Shown here: positions 26,909 through 38,678 of the stretch, one piece after another
Layout of the letters: each line of letters opens with the position of its first letter
How positions within the stretch are numbered: position 1 is the stretch's first letter
NCBI GenBank assembly: GCA_963824805.1
Contig: CAWGQZ010000002.1
Coordinates: 13,308-77,307, forward strand
Length of the DNA stretch: 64,000 nt
Source of the DNA: DATBAT01 sp963824805
GTDB lineage: Bacteria; Acidobacteriota; Terriglobia; Terriglobales; Acidobacteriaceae
Reading direction: 5' to 3'
Made by a program: the position numbers and the translations under genes
The notes under the pieces: model-generated
What the model saw: the letters and a program-made list of their open reading frames with translations, nothing else
What the model was told of the DNA's origin: nothing
Database searches by the model: none

Positions 26909-28167
26909 ATGACGAGGACCAAACTGAGGCGTGGCCGCAGCGCAGTTTATAATTCGCGCATCCTGTCCTTTCATTTTGCAGCCCGGGTTTTGCTGGGAGT
27001 TCTGGTGATGTGCCACGGAATCCCCGCAAACAGCGAAGACTTAGCTCCCCTGGAAGACAAATTCGCGGAAAAGATCATTTCTGTCACCGGACCGGGGCTG
27101 CTGTCCCTTGAGGTGGCGAACCATTCTTCCCTGAATCAAGCGGAAGTGGAAGCCGTGCAGCGAGGGTTGATAACGAGCCTGGCAAGCTTTGGTGGACGAG
27201 TCGTCAACGGCGATCCGGCAGCTGCTGCGGTTCGAATCTCTCTGTCGGAAGATTTGAAAAATTACGTCTGGATCGCGGAGATCAAACAGGGAGCCGGTGA
27301 ACCTTCGGTTGCCATGATTTCGATGCCGCGATTGAAGCTGAATGTTTCTCCGCTGGAAGGCGGATCGCTGGTCATCCGCAAAACGCTGGTGTGGTCTTCA
27401 CAAGACCAGATTCTTGATGTGGCCGAGATCGCCGGCAATCCTGCCCGTGCAGTGGTTTTGTATCCCGAGCAGATCACCCTCTATCAGTCACAGGGGGGGA
27501 AATGGCAGGCTGAACAGTCCGTTCCGTGGCCCATTCTCAGCCATGGCCAAGGGACTTGCGAGGGAGGCTCGCGCCGCGCAAAGATCGCCTCTTCGATGCC
27601 TACCTGCCGGGCGCTTTCTGTCAGAGTACAAGCGGCCTGCCCCTTGGAGTAACTTGCCGGCAGAGCGATGATCCGTGGCCACTGGCAGGCGAGCAATTTC
27701 CCCTGAGCGGATTCTTCACTCCGGCCAAGAATTATTTCACCGGAGCGCTTTCGCCGGGAATTGGAGCGCAACGTTCCTTGCCGGCGTTCTATTCGGCGGC
27801 AGTCATTCCGCGCACTCCGGCTCCTCTTTGGTTGTTCGCAGCGGTGGATGGCAATGTGCATTTGCTGGATGGCACAACAGACCAATCCGCAATTTTGAGA
27901 TGGGGCAGCGACATCGCCAGTATTCACAGCGGTTGCGGATCAGGTTGGCAGGTGCTGGCAAGTTCGCCCAATGGTGCGGACGATGCAGTGCGGGCATTTG
28001 AAATCCGTGATCGCGAAGCAGTGCCGGCAACGCAACCTCTCGCGCTGGGTGGCAGTGTCAGTGCATTGTGGACGGCATTCGACCCCACCAGCGCCATTGC
28101 CGTTTTACACAGCCGGGAGACGGGAACCTATGAGGTTTATCGCCTTACGATTACTTGTGGCCAGTAG
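26909..28167 (+). CDS. secreted protein of unknown function, beta-rich (frameshifted)
   Basis: About 420 residues from ATG 26909. A basic N-terminus (TRTKLRRGR) precedes a signal-like hydrophobic stretch (ARVLLGVLVMCHGIPANSED). The first half (EVANHSSLNQAEVEAVQRGL) resembles a small alpha/beta domain. One base appears lost near 27525-27545; the first frame ends at 27652, while the true frame continues as PWPRDLRGRLAPRKDRLFDAY and runs to 28167. The second half has repeated beta segments (LWLFAAVDGNVHLLDG, WGSDIASIHSGCGSGWQVL) that look like blades of a small propeller. It overlaps the solute-binding protein gene by 38 bp, so the two are functionally linked. No assigned family. Confidence 0.6.
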
Positions 28168-29462
28168 CCTGTTGCTGGGGAATGCTGCGGCCGCGACCCG
28201 CCCGCACTATGGCGGCAATCTGCGCGTAATAATGTCCGCGTCAGGGAGTTTGGATCCGGTTGAACTTTCGGGAACAGTGGGGGGACGAAACATTGCGCGA
28301 TTGCTTTTCGACACCCTGACGACAATAGATGACCGCGGAATTACACAGCCTGGGTTAGCCACTTCGTGGCAGTCGGATCGCGGAAAATCGCAACTGGCAG
28401 TTCTCTTTGCGGCCTGGGGTTAGGTTCGCGGACGGTTCCCCGCTAACTCCCGAAAGTGTCTCCGCTTCATTGCGGACGATAAACCCGGCGTGGCACGTGG
28501 CGGCGGGTAGCGACAGCATTGCAATTCAAGTCGATCCTCGGAACGTAGATTTGCCCGCCGTGCTGGCTCTGGTGCGCAACTCCATTGTGCGGCGTGAAGG
28601 CGGGAAGTTAGCCGGTACCGGACCTTTTACCGTGAGCGAGTGGCTGCCGGGCAAAAGGCTGGCACTCACAGCGCGAGACGATTATTGGAATGGACGTGCT
28701 TTTCTGAGCTCGATTGACATCGATCTCGGTGGCAATTCGCAGTCGGTCGATTTTGGTAGACATCAGGTGGTGGAGATCACGCCGGAACAAGCGCGTCGCG
28801 TTGCTGACAGCCGCGTTTCTGCTTCTTCGGAACTCTTGGCCTTGGTGTTCGCGCGCATTCCGGCTTCTGCCATGGAAGGACGGCTACGAGGTGCGCTGTC
28901 ATCAAGCATTGACCGCAAGGTGATTGCGGAAGTTATTTTGCAGGGCGGTGCAGAACCGGCGCGCGGGCTGCTGCCGGGATGGCTGACCGGCTACGATTTT
29001 CTGTTTTCTACAGACACAAATCTAGCCTCGGCTCGCCAGGCAGTTGCCGAAACTAAACAGAAGCCTGCCTGGAGCCTGGGATACGATGCCAACGATCCTC
29101 TGGCACGATTAGTGTCAGAAAGAATCGCACTGAACGCCAGCGACGCCGGTATCAGGCTATTACCGACGCCTCGCGCGGATTCGGATGTGCGCCTGGTGAG
29201 GCTGAGTCTGGCATCGCTTGATCCCCATATCGCCATGGAGAGTTGGGCGGCCAGCATCGGCTTGGTACCTCCGAAATTTGCCGGCGGTTCAAGCGAGGAG
29301 TTATACGCCGCCGAACGGGTGCTCCTCCAGACCCAGCAGGTTATCCCACTAGTTCATGTGAAAGCCGCGGTAGCGGTCGCGGGCGTGGTGAATGGTTGGA
29401 GCAACAGCCGAAGCGGCGACTGGCACCTCGTAGATGTGTGGCTGGGAGTCGAGAAGCCGTGA
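28130..29462 (+). CDS. family-5 extracellular solute-binding protein (frameshifted)
   Basis: Periplasmic binding protein of the oligopeptide/nickel family (SBP_bac_5). ATG at 28130 starts a signal peptide (MRFIALRLLVASSLLLGNAA) followed by RPHYGGNLRVIM and VGGRNIARLLFDTLTTIDDRG, the usual opening. An extra base near 28379 shifts the frame; the sequence resumes as WQFSLRPGVRFADGSPLTPESV, a typical family motif, and later FTVSEWLPGKRLALTARDDYWNGR. Total length is about 444 residues, short for the family (usually 500 or more). No permease or ATPase gene is near. It overlaps the preceding gene by 38 bp and the sensor kinase start by 4 bp (GTGA), pointing to a sensing role rather than, or besides, transport. 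Confidence 0.82.
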
Positions 29463-31269
29463 GCTTTCGCCGCAAGTTGCTGCTCGCGTTCGCGCTCACG
29501 GTGGTGCTTTCGGTGATCACAGTAGCCTGGATCGCATCGGTAGTAACGCGCCGTGCTTTCGAACAAGCGGATAACGAGCGTAGTGCGGCACTAGTGGCGC
29601 AGTTTCGCCATGAATTCGCGCGCCGCGGCCAGGAAGTGACCCGCCGAGTGCACAACATAGCGGGAGGAGAGACTGCCACTCGAATGGCGGCAGCAGCGGC
29701 AAATTCGCCGCGTGACTACGGAGCCTTCGTAAACGATGCCAAAACAATCGCCGGGGAGCAACAGCTTGACTTTCTGGAATTTGTCGACGGCGACGGAACC
29801 ATCCTTTCTTCTGCCCAGTGGCCGGCGAAGTTTGGCTATAAGGAAAGCAATTTTTCACCAGCATCACCAGGGAAACCGTTCTACGTAAGCAGGAGGCTCC
29901 GGAAGGAACGGTGCTGGGACTGTGCGCCACCGACCAGGTTGCCAATGGAAGTAGCCCGATTTTCGTCATTGGCGGGCAACGCCTCGATAAAGATTTTTTG
30001 GCATCGCTCGAATTGCCCGCCGGTATGAGAGTGATGTTTTATCAAAATCTGGAAAGCCAACTCTCTTCGAAGCTCCTGCTTGATCCTTCCGGCAGCCTGC
30101 AAGATCCCGCGAAACTGACGAGCCTGATCAATCATGCAAGGGAGCAGAAACAAGACGTCGCAGAGATCGTCCACTGGTCTGGAGACGCCGCAGAAGATGA
30201 GACGGTGCACGCCATCCCTCTCAGTGGTGATGACAATCATGTTTTGGGCATTCTGTTGGCCGGAACCTCCCGGCGGCCCTATGTAGAGTTATTGCGGCGC
30301 ATTCGGTCAGGGGCGCTTCTGGCGGCAGCCGCGGGACTGGTGTTTGCAACTCTATTCAGCAGTTGGGTGGGAGCACGGGTGACGCGTCCCGTTGTGCGAT
30401 TGGCGGAGGCCGCACGTGAGGTCGCTGCCGGGAACTGGTATGCCCAAGCTGAGGTTACGTCCTCAGATGAATTGGGAGAGCTGTCTGAAGCGTTTAATCG
30501 CATGACTCGCGATCTGGCAGAACAACGCGAACGATTGGTTAAGACCGAGCGAATCGCGGCGTGGCGTGAGTTAGCGAGGCGGTTGGCGCATGAGTTGAAG
30601 AATCCGCTGTTCCCGCTACAGCTGACGGTAGAGAATCTGCTGCGGGCGCGGCAACAAAGCCCGGAGCAGTTCGAAGAGATCTTTCAGGAAAGCTCTGCGA
30701 CGCTGCTGGCGGAGATTGCGAACCTGAAGGCGGTGGTAGCACGCTTCAGTGATTTCGCCCGGATGCCGCAACCGCAACTGCAGTCGCTGGATCTGAATGA
30801 ACTCGTCCGCAACGCAACCCGTCTGTTCCAGGCTCAGTTTCAATCCCCGAGTCATGGTGCGATTGAATGCAAGCTCGATCTGGATGAAGCGCTTGGACAG
30901 ATCGAGGGCGATCCTGAACTGCTGCATAGGGCTCTGTCAAACCTGTTGTTAAATGCCATGGACGCGATGCCGCAAGGTGGAACTCTCACCGTCGCCACCC
31001 GAAAGGACCACAAGCAGGTAGTCCTCTCGGTCTCGGATACCGGCGTGGGAATGACAGAAGAAGAGTGCGCACAACTTTTTACCCCGTACTACACCAGCAA
31101 AATGCACGGCACAGGGCTAGGCCTTGCAATTGTGCAATCGGTAATTAACGACCATCATGGACGGGTCAGCGTGACCAGCAAGCCGGGCGCGGGATCAACC
31201 TTTGTGATCGAGTTGCCACGAACGGGGCAGCAGGCTCAAACAATTTCCCACTGGAAAGGATTCTCCTGA
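29459..31269 (+). CDS. NtrY-like sensor histidine kinase (frameshifted)
   Basis: Two-span membrane kinase of about 603 residues. GTG at 29459 overlaps the solute-binding protein stop. TM1 (LLLAFALTVVLSVITVAWIA) precedes a periplasmic sensor domain; a base is missing in the T-run at 29851-29855, after which the frame continues FTSITRETVLRKQEAPEGT. TM2 (about SGALLAAAAGLVFATLFSS), a HAMP domain (RVTRPVVRLAEAARE), the phosphoacceptor His in ARRLAHELKNPLFPLQ, the N box NLLLNAMDAM, and DTGVGM and GTGLGLAIV ATP-binding boxes follow. The response-regulator gene begins 2 bp after its stop, so they form a two-component pair. Confidence 0.87.
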
Positions 31270-31271
31270 AC

Positions 31272-32639
31272 GTGGCAAGCAAAGCGCATTTATTGATCGT
31301 CGACGACGAGGCCAATACGCTGGCATCGCTCTCCCGTGCCTTCCGCCTTGCGGGACATGAAGCTACCGTGTGCGATAACGCAGCCAAAGCTCTCGAAATC
31401 GCAAAGGCGCAGACCTTTGATCTGATCTTTTCTGACGTCGTAATGCCGGGTAAGGACGGGCTCTCGCTCCTGGAGGAATTGAAATCGCAGGGAGTTTCGA
31501 CGCCGGTGGTGATGATGTCGGGTCAGGCGCACATCGATATGGCAGTAAAAGCAACGCGGCTGGGAGCACTGGACTTCCTGGAGAAACCAATCTCCACCGA
31601 TAAGCTGCTGCTGACCGTGGAAAATGCGATGAAGCTGCAGCGGCTGCAATCGGAAAATCGACAACTCTTGCAGCGACTGGGTAAGCACGAACTGGTATGG
31701 TCGGGCGAAACCATGAAGAAGGTGATGGCGCAGGTGGAGCGCGTCGCCGCGAGCGAGACACGCGTTTGTATTCTGGGCGAGACCGGAACGGGCAAGGAGC
31801 TCGTGGCGCGCACGCTGCATGAGAAGAGTCCCCGGGCGGGCGGTCCGTTTGTGACTTTGAATTGCGCGGCGGTTCCGGCGGAGTTGATTGAATCAGAACT
31901 GTTCGGGCACGAGAAAGGATCCTTCACCGGCGCCGCTGGGCGCCACCTTGGGAAATTCGAACAAGCCGGCGGCGGCACCATCTTCCTCGATGAGATCGGC
32001 GACATGCCATTGGCCATGCAGGCCAAGTTGCTGCGCGTGTTGGAGGAGAGCGAAGTGGAACGCATCGGAGGTGAAAAGCCCATTCGGGTGGACGCACGGG
32101 TGATCGTGGCTACTCACCGCAATCTGGAAACGCTCGTAAAGGAAGGCAAATTTAGGCAGGACTTGTTCCATCGCGTTTATGTATTTCCCCTGGCGCTGCC
32201 TCCGTTGCGGGAGCGCCGTGAGGATATTCCCCGACTGGTCGAGAGCTTTGCGCGGCAGGTATGTTCGCAAAACGGATGGAAGCCGGTTCCCTTCTCCTCC
32301 GAAGCCCTTGGAGCCCTGCAGGCCTATTCCTGGCCGGGAAATGTTCGCGAGTTACGGAATGTTGTAGAGCGGGTGATGCTGCTCGCAATGTCAGGAGAAG
32401 TAGATTTAAAGACGGTCCAGTTGGCTATCCCGGAACAGTCTGCAGTTCAGGCAGCCTCGGGGTCTCTGGCCGATCGGGTGCAAGGCTTCGAGCGCGATGT
32501 GATTCTGGCTGAACTGAAGCGCAATGGCAATCACATTACAAACACGGCAAAAGCGCTGGGCCTGGAACGCAGCCACTTGTACAAGAAGGCCGAACAGGTG
32601 GGAATTGATCTGTCAGCACTAAGGCAGGGCAGCGGGTAG
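31272..32639 (+). CDS. NtrC-like sigma-54 dependent response regulator
   Basis: A 455-aa regulator with three intact domains. Receiver: acidic pair DDE at 11-13, phosphoacceptor Asp55 (FSDVVMPG) and Lys in FLEKPIS. AAA+ sigma-54 interaction domain: Walker A GETGTGKELVAR, the sigma-54 contact loop as GSFTGA in place of the usual GAFTGA, and Walker B GGTIFLDEIGD. C-terminal Fis-type helix-turn-helix: GNHITNTAKALGLERSHLYKK. It starts with GTG, 2 bp after the kinase stop. The sigma-54 gene itself is in this window (59.5-61.3 kb). Its target genes are unknown. The Ser in GSFTGA is seen in functional members. Confidence 0.93.
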   Translation: MASKAHLLIVDDEANTLASLSRAFRLAGHEATVCDNAAKALEIAKAQTFDLIFSDVVMPGKDGLSLLEELKSQGVSTPVVMMSGQAHIDMAVKATRLGALDFLEKPISTDKLLLTVENAMKLQRLQSENRQLLQRLGKHELVWSGETMKKVMAQVERVAASETRVCILGETGTGKELVARTLHEKSPRAGGPFVTLNCAAVPAELIESELFGHEKGSFTGAAGRHLGKFEQAGGGTIFLDEIGDMPLAMQAKLLRVLEESEVERIGGEKPIRVDARVIVATHRNLETLVKEGKFRQDLFHRVYVFPLALPPLRERREDIPRLVESFARQVCSQNGWKPVPFSSEALGALQAYSWPGNVRELRNVVERVMLLAMSGEVDLKTVQLAIPEQSAVQAASGSLADRVQGFERDVILAELKRNGNHITNTAKALGLERSHLYKKAEQVGIDLSALRQGSG

Positions 32640-32686
32640 ATACGTTTGGCGACGGGCGCACTCGCCGTCCGCGCCGAATCCCTTCA

Positions 32687-34866
32687 TCATTTCTGTGGAC
32701 TCGGGCCACCTTGACGGTGTCCCTTCAGCTCCTGGTAAGTCTGCATCTCCCGGGCCGCAGCTCCTGATTGTGCATCCCGGCGGTATGCCATCGCCAGTTG
32801 GTAGTGGATGTAATCGCTGTTCGGACTCAACTGACTTCCGGCTTCCAGATTTCCGATGGCGGCTTTGGTTTCTCCCTGCTCCAGTTGCAGCTTTCCGAGC
32901 TGGTAGTAAGCGTCGAAATATTTCGGATCTTGCTTGATCACTTCCTGTAGCAACCCTCGCGCTTCTGATTTCTTCTGCATCTGCAGTAAGGCGAACGCCA
33001 GGTGATATTTAGCCGGAGTATCCGATGGACTCGATTGCAACGCAGTCCGCAGCTCTGGAATCGCGTCCGCCGGCTTGCCTTGGCGGATGAGCGCCAATCC
33101 TAAAAGAAAGTGCACATGGGCTTGCGCAGGATCGAGGGCGAGGGATTTGTGATACTCCTCAAGTGCGGGCGCATAGATTCCCTGGTCGGCGTAGGCCCCG
33201 CCCAGCAGACCGTGGATTTCCGCCGAGTTGGGATTTTCCTCCGCAACTCTTTTGAGCAGGCTCATGCCGCGATCGAATTGTCCGGCCTTGATCAGTGACG
33301 TGCCATATGCCGACGCCAGTCCGGGGTCCGATTGCGCGGTGTCTTCGATGGGCTGGAGCGTTGACAGAGTCTTCGCATAGTTTTCGACAGTGAAATAACT
33401 CAGCCCCAGCGCGGCTCGCGCCCGGGTGTCATCGGGATGAGCCGCCAGATGGCGTTCCAGTGCAAGGATGGCAGCGGAATATCGCTTTCCGTAAAATTCC
33501 GCCATTCCCCAGTTGCGGTCCACGGTTTCAAGCGACAGGATTCCAGGCGGCAGCTTTTTGAAAATATTTGGAGGCTTCTAGGAAGTCTTGCTGCGCGGCA
33601 GCTGCTACTCCCAGATTGTTGTAGGCATTGGCTAGCGCGGGTTTCAGTTGGTCAATCAATCGTGCAAGCTTTGCACGACCTTCCATTTTGACAGGAGCCG
33701 AGGGGCTTGCGAAATCATTGGCGGCAAGCGTTCCGTCCTGTCGCGCCCGCTGCCGCTCCAGGCGCTGGGTACGAAGCCGCTGGGAAATCTCCATTTGCTC
33801 CCGCGCTTCTTCATTACGCCCAGTTTGCTTAAGAATGCGCCCCAACAGGTAGTAGGCGCGATGAATCTGAAACTCATTACGGGATTGATCCCCGGTAAGT
33901 GCTATCGCTTTGCGCGCAGCGGCTTCCGCCTCAGTCAGGCGATGGGTTTCCACGTAGAGCTGGGCCAGATCGATAAACGCATCCGGGCTGTCCGGTTCGA
34001 GAGAAGTCGCGCGCCGCAGTTCGCTTTCGGAGCTGGCGAGTTCATGCCGCTTCAGCAATTCATAGCCGAGCATGTAGTGGCTACGGGCATCTCGCGAATT
34101 GATTTCCAGCTCGGCACGGAATTGTTGAATTGCACGCGCAGAGTCTAGGGCTTCATCGCGAGTGGCGTAAGCGAGTCCAAGAAAATAGTGGAGCTGTGGA
34201 GCTTTGGGATGCCGGGCGATCCCGGTGGTGAGTTGCTGAATCGCTTCCGGCCATGCACCCACTTCTTCGTAGGCGCGGCTGATCAGAATGTGCATTTCTG
34301 GCGTGTCGCCCAGACCTTTCAACATGTCGGCAAAAAGCATGCGCGCGTGCTGCTCATCTTTCAGCCTCAGATAGGTCACGCCCAGGGTGTAGCCAACATC
34401 AAGTCCGGGAGCCGCCACTACCGTTGCTTCGAGAAGGGGCTTGGCCCCGGCATAGTCTCCCTGTTGAAAGAGGACTCGGCCGAGAGCCCATTGCTGCCCG
34501 CGCATTGTTGGGATCAGCTGCCAGGGATTTCTCCGCGAGCACTTTTGCAGCGCTGAGATCCCCTGCTTGCAAGCAGGCCAAGGCGCGATCAAGGGCGAAT
34601 GCCGGGTCATCGGGCGCAAAACCTGCAGCCTCTTCGAATGACTCATGCGCGGCTTTGAAATCCCGCAGTTGGCCCTGGGCGTTGCCCAGCCGCCGCAGTG
34701 CCTGAGAGAGAAATAACCTATATTCGGCGACAGCGAGAGCTTGGTCGCCTTTTTCGGAAAAAGTCTCAGCGATTTTATAGTGCTGCAGCAGATCGTCCTG
34801 AGGGGAGGCATTCATCGAAGCCGCCAACAGCAGGCAAGACGCTAGGCGGATAGGAGTGAAGAACAT
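32687..34866 (-). CDS. TPR-repeat protein (frameshifted)
   Basis: A secreted or periplasmic tetratricopeptide protein of about 725 residues. From ATG 34866 a signal-like segment (FFTPIRLASCLLLAASMNAS) is followed by TPR units such as HYKIAETFSEKGDQALAVAEY. The frame shifts near 34500 (DPNNARGQQWALGRVLFQQG across the junction) and near 33530 (ALETVDRNWGMAEFYGKRYS after it), and ends at 32687. Around a dozen TPRs with the W-LG-Y-A-P pattern can be read, for example IYAPALEEYHKSLALDPAQA. It lies directly downstream of the TonB receptor gene on the same strand (78 bp gap), suggesting a joint envelope role, perhaps in handling imported substrate. It converges with the response regulator gene. Confidence 0.8.
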
Positions 34867-34944
34867 CACAAAAAGAATAGCGGGTGGAACCTGATTCGCG
34901 TCAAGTTCCAACCGGAGGGAATCATCGCGAACTACGTAAAAGCG

Positions 34945-37900
34945 CTAGAAGCTTACCTTCAACGAGTATTGGATTTCACGCGGGCCGCGGTCTGAGGTTA
35001 CCTGACCGAAACCAGTTGCGAGGTCCGTGGCTGGGTCGTAGAGCACAGTGTTGTTGGCCACTCCGTTGCAAGGATTTGCCGCCGTGCAAGCCACAGCATT
35101 TCCATTGTTCAGAGTGATATTGACCCCATTGCCAGATTGCGAGTTGCCAATAAACTGCGTCTTGTTGAACGCGTTGTACAGCTCGATGCGGAACTGCAGG
35201 TTGACCTTCTCGCGAATCCTAAAATTTTTGTATACGGAGAAGTCGGTATTGGCCACACCCGGCCCGTAGCAATCGCCGACTGAGGCGTCACCAATAGTCC
35301 CAAGCTGGTAGCCGTTAAGCGTCCAGCGATTGGGATTAAGCCACTGAATGGACGAACCAGGAGCCCGGCAAGGCTGGCCGGAAACCACATTCGGACGGTC
35401 ATTCTGGTCCGCGTAACCGCTGCCGGAAAGCCCCCCATTGGCGTTGATGATCGACCCCGTCGCGTAAACATTCAGCGGGGTTCCGCTGGAGTAACTGAGA
35501 ATGGAGGCCAATTCCCAACCGCCCAAAGCATAACGGGCAACCGAACCGGTAGTCGCCAATTCCGGCAAATGATAGACAACGTTTCCCACGAAGATCTGCG
35601 GGCGATCGATGAAGCTGGGCCCGTAGTTCAGGTGAGGATTGCTGGGATCCAGCAGCAGCGTGGTCTGCCCGGCACCGCCGCTGTTTGAAAGATCGGTATC
35701 CGAAAGTGATTTGGAATAGGTATAGGCGAACTGGGCATCCAGAGATTTGAATCGCGAACGCACCAATGCCTGCAGCGAGTTGTAGTTCGAGCTGCCGGTC
35801 CATTGGGCGTAGTTGATTCGCCCAAAGCTGCTAAAAGGGCGCAACGAATTTGCCGGACTGAGTGAATACGACAGGCGGTTGGCGGCCGGCACTCCATTCA
35901 CATCGATATATTGCAAAGCGTCGTAGCCTCGATTGCCGACGTACCCAACTTCGAGTTTGGTATCGCGGAAAATTTCTCGCTCCAAGGTCAGGTTGTACTG
36001 CCACGTGTACGGGATGTTGTCGTTAAGGCTCTCACCAAAATTGGGAAAGCCGGAAGCGCCACCGGTCAAAGGGACTGCCGTGTCGAGGGTGCGAAGCAGT
36101 GTTCCGCCTCCACCCACGGAAAGCGAGAACGGTGAGTTCCCTGCCATGGTAAGGGTGTTGTTCAACCGCTCGCGCTGGTAGAACTGCCCTACGCCGGCGC
36201 GGATTGCGGTCTTGCCATTGCCGAACGGATCCCATGCAACGCCAACGCGGGGCGCGATGGCATAATTGTTGTTGGCTTTCAAGGCGCGGCTGGCTCCTGC
36301 CACTCCGCCGGCGAAATCCAGCCTGATGGCAAAAGTCCGTGCCCGGCACGAGGACGATTCCATTACAAGGATCGGCTCCAAGAACTGGATCATAGGCGCC
36401 GGCCTGGAAAGAGGAAATCGCGTCGGTGGCGCTGAAGGGGCTGCGCAACATCGAGTATCGTGCTCCCAGTTCGAGAGTGATCGTGCGGCGGAATTTCCAG
36501 CTATCGCCGAAGTAAAACTCCACGTCATGCCAGCGTTGCTGAGAGAAGGGATTCAACTGGGACTCGCTTGCGTCCCAGGTCCGGCCGGCCCAGAGTGCGT
36601 CATAGGTGCCGTTGCCAGTGCTGCCGGTGCTATTCAGAGTCCCAGCATTTGGATCTCCGGCTGGGGCTTTGACTCCGCTGAAGTTGACAGCTTCTGAATA
36701 TGATCCGCCCAGCAATTCATTCTTCTGGTTATTGCTGATAAGGAATCCGACTTTGAACGTATGCTTGCCGGAAACTTTGGAGAAATCGTCCTTTAGCGTA
36801 AAGAGTTGTTCGTTGTTGTGCCAGGGCGCCTGGGTCCAGATGGTAGCGCTGGCACCGTTACCCAATCCGCCGTTGAATAGCGGCATGCCGACGTTGGCGC
36901 CGGCCGTCTTAACAGAATCAGGAAACTCGTTGGGGATAGCGGCTGCGATATCGGCCATCAACCCCGGATTCGTCCCCGCCAGATCGGCATTGATGCGATT
37001 CATGGCGTAGGAAACCTGGAAGTCATTCACCGCTGTGCTGCCAAACAGTTTGCTCAGCTTGATGGTGGCTTGGGCGCCAGGCTGAATCCAGCTGCTTTCC
37101 ACTGAGGGATAAACGTCATCTCCCCAGAATCCCAGCGTGCTGGGGAATGGCTGTGACCAGGCATCATGGGTGTAGCGGCCCATTAATGTCCACGTCGAGC
37201 CCAGTCTGTAATCGACGCGTCCACTTTCCTGCCGCCAGTAAATTGGAGCCGTCAGGGACTGCGACCAGTTGTTGCAACTGGAAGCCACATTGCTGACGTT
37301 TGGATCCGGCAGCAATTCCATCAACAGCGCACCCGCCGGAGAGGTTGCCGGCACGGCTGTCGGCATGGCGGTCGTGCCCCCGGGAACGGTGGGCACTGCT
37401 TCGCACAGATTGCCACTCTGGTCGCGGCGCAGGTTAGAAAAGTCCCCAGCCTTTTCCGCGATCGTTGGCACATTGGCGCTGCGCACCTTGCCGCGCAATT
37501 CGTGATTCCACTCTTCCGACCAGAAGAAGAATAACTTGTCCTTCTTGATGGGCCCGCCGATGTTGTAGCCCCAATCGTTGCGGCGAAGAACGTCTTTGGG
37601 AACGCCATTCAGGTGGTTGAAGAAATCGGTGGCATTCAGTTTGTCGTTGCGGCCGAAATAATAGGCGCCGCCGTGAAACTCGTTGGTGCCGCCGCGGGTC
37701 ACGATGTTGATGATCGCGCCCGAAGCCTGGCCGTATTCCGGGCCGTAGCTGTTGCGCAGCATCTTGAATTCCTGAATGGCATCGAGCGAGGGGTAAATGA
37801 GAATGGTGCGATTCGACCCGATGTCGTTGTCATTGACGCCATCGACCAGAAACAAGTTCGAAGTGGTCTGGTTGCCGTTGACCGAAAAGTCAACCCCCGC

Positions 37901-38422
37901 CATCAGTCCCTTGTTCTTGGAACTGAAATTGTTCTGCGCCGATACGCCGGGCTGAAGCTGAGTCAACTGGGCGAAACTGCGGCCATTCATCGGCAACTCG
38001 CGGACCTGGTTCCCTTCCACAACGTTGCCGACCGTTCCGCTATTGGTTTCTACCTGAACCGCATTTGCCTCTACCGTCACCTGTTCGGTTACCGAGCCGA
38101 GTTGAAGGCTGGCATTCACCACCGCTTCCGAAGAAACATTGAGCTCCAGATTTTTGGTGACCGACTCGCGAAATTTGGGATGGCTGATTTTGACGTCATA
38201 AACGCCAGGCTGAAGGTCGGTAAATGCGTACAGCCCTTCTGACCCCGTGGTGGCAACGCGCGTCGCGGCGGTGTTGACGTTGGTGACCGTCACCTGGGCT
38301 CCGGCAACGACTGCGCCGGACGGGTCAGTCACTGTACCTCGAATGGTGCCTGAGGTCTTTTGTGCAGCTAGCGGTAAACTGAAAAGGAGAGCGAATAGAA
38401 AGACAAACTTCTGGACACCCAT
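34945..38422 (-). CDS. Oar-like TonB-dependent receptor (frameshifted)
   Basis: Outer-membrane receptor of about 1,158 residues. From ATG 38422: signal peptide (MGVQKFVFLFALLFSLPLAA), a carboxypeptidase-regulatory-like domain (GTIRGTVTDPSGAVVAGAQV), then a plug (VRELPMNGRSFAQLTQLQPG, NGNQTTSNLFLVDGVNDND, GGTNEFHGGAYYFGRNDKLNA) and a long barrel ending in the aromatic residue Phe (IQYSLKVSF). One extra base at 36314-36316 breaks the frame: GTDFCHQAG is followed in the other frame by FAGGVAGASRALKANNNYA. These receptors, abundant in acidobacteria, are thought to take up oligosaccharides or similar large nutrients. A LacI-type regulator is transcribed divergently and probably controls it; a TPR gene follows. 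Confidence 0.88.
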
Positions 38423-38678
38423 GAGAATAAATTCAGCCTTCCTGCCCCAATAGAATAACGATTTTGTTAAGCCCAATTTGCTACGACAGGTGGACAATAT
38501 TGTTGTCATTAGGCGGCAGCGGCCCGCGCTTTGTCAAGCAACCGACCGATCTAATACAAGACTTTACATAAACTCTACATTTACAAATTTCTGAAGTTGG
38601 GCAATATAGTTGAGGCGGATTTGTGAAAGTTTGTATATCCTCACTGGTCGCGGGCCTCTGGGTCAGAAAGTAGGGTCA
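38423..38678. promoter_or_regulatory. divergent control region between TonB receptor and LacI genes
   Basis: No gene is seen. The region is AT-rich with ACAATATTGT, a 10-bp perfect palindrome, at 38494-38503, and repeated TTTACA-like words at 38571-38590. It must hold both promoters and probably the LacI-family operator, but no canonical CG-centred operator is evident. The LacI reading frame stays open upstream to 38610; the 23 extra residues are not conserved, so the start is placed at 38679. Confidence 0.4.
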
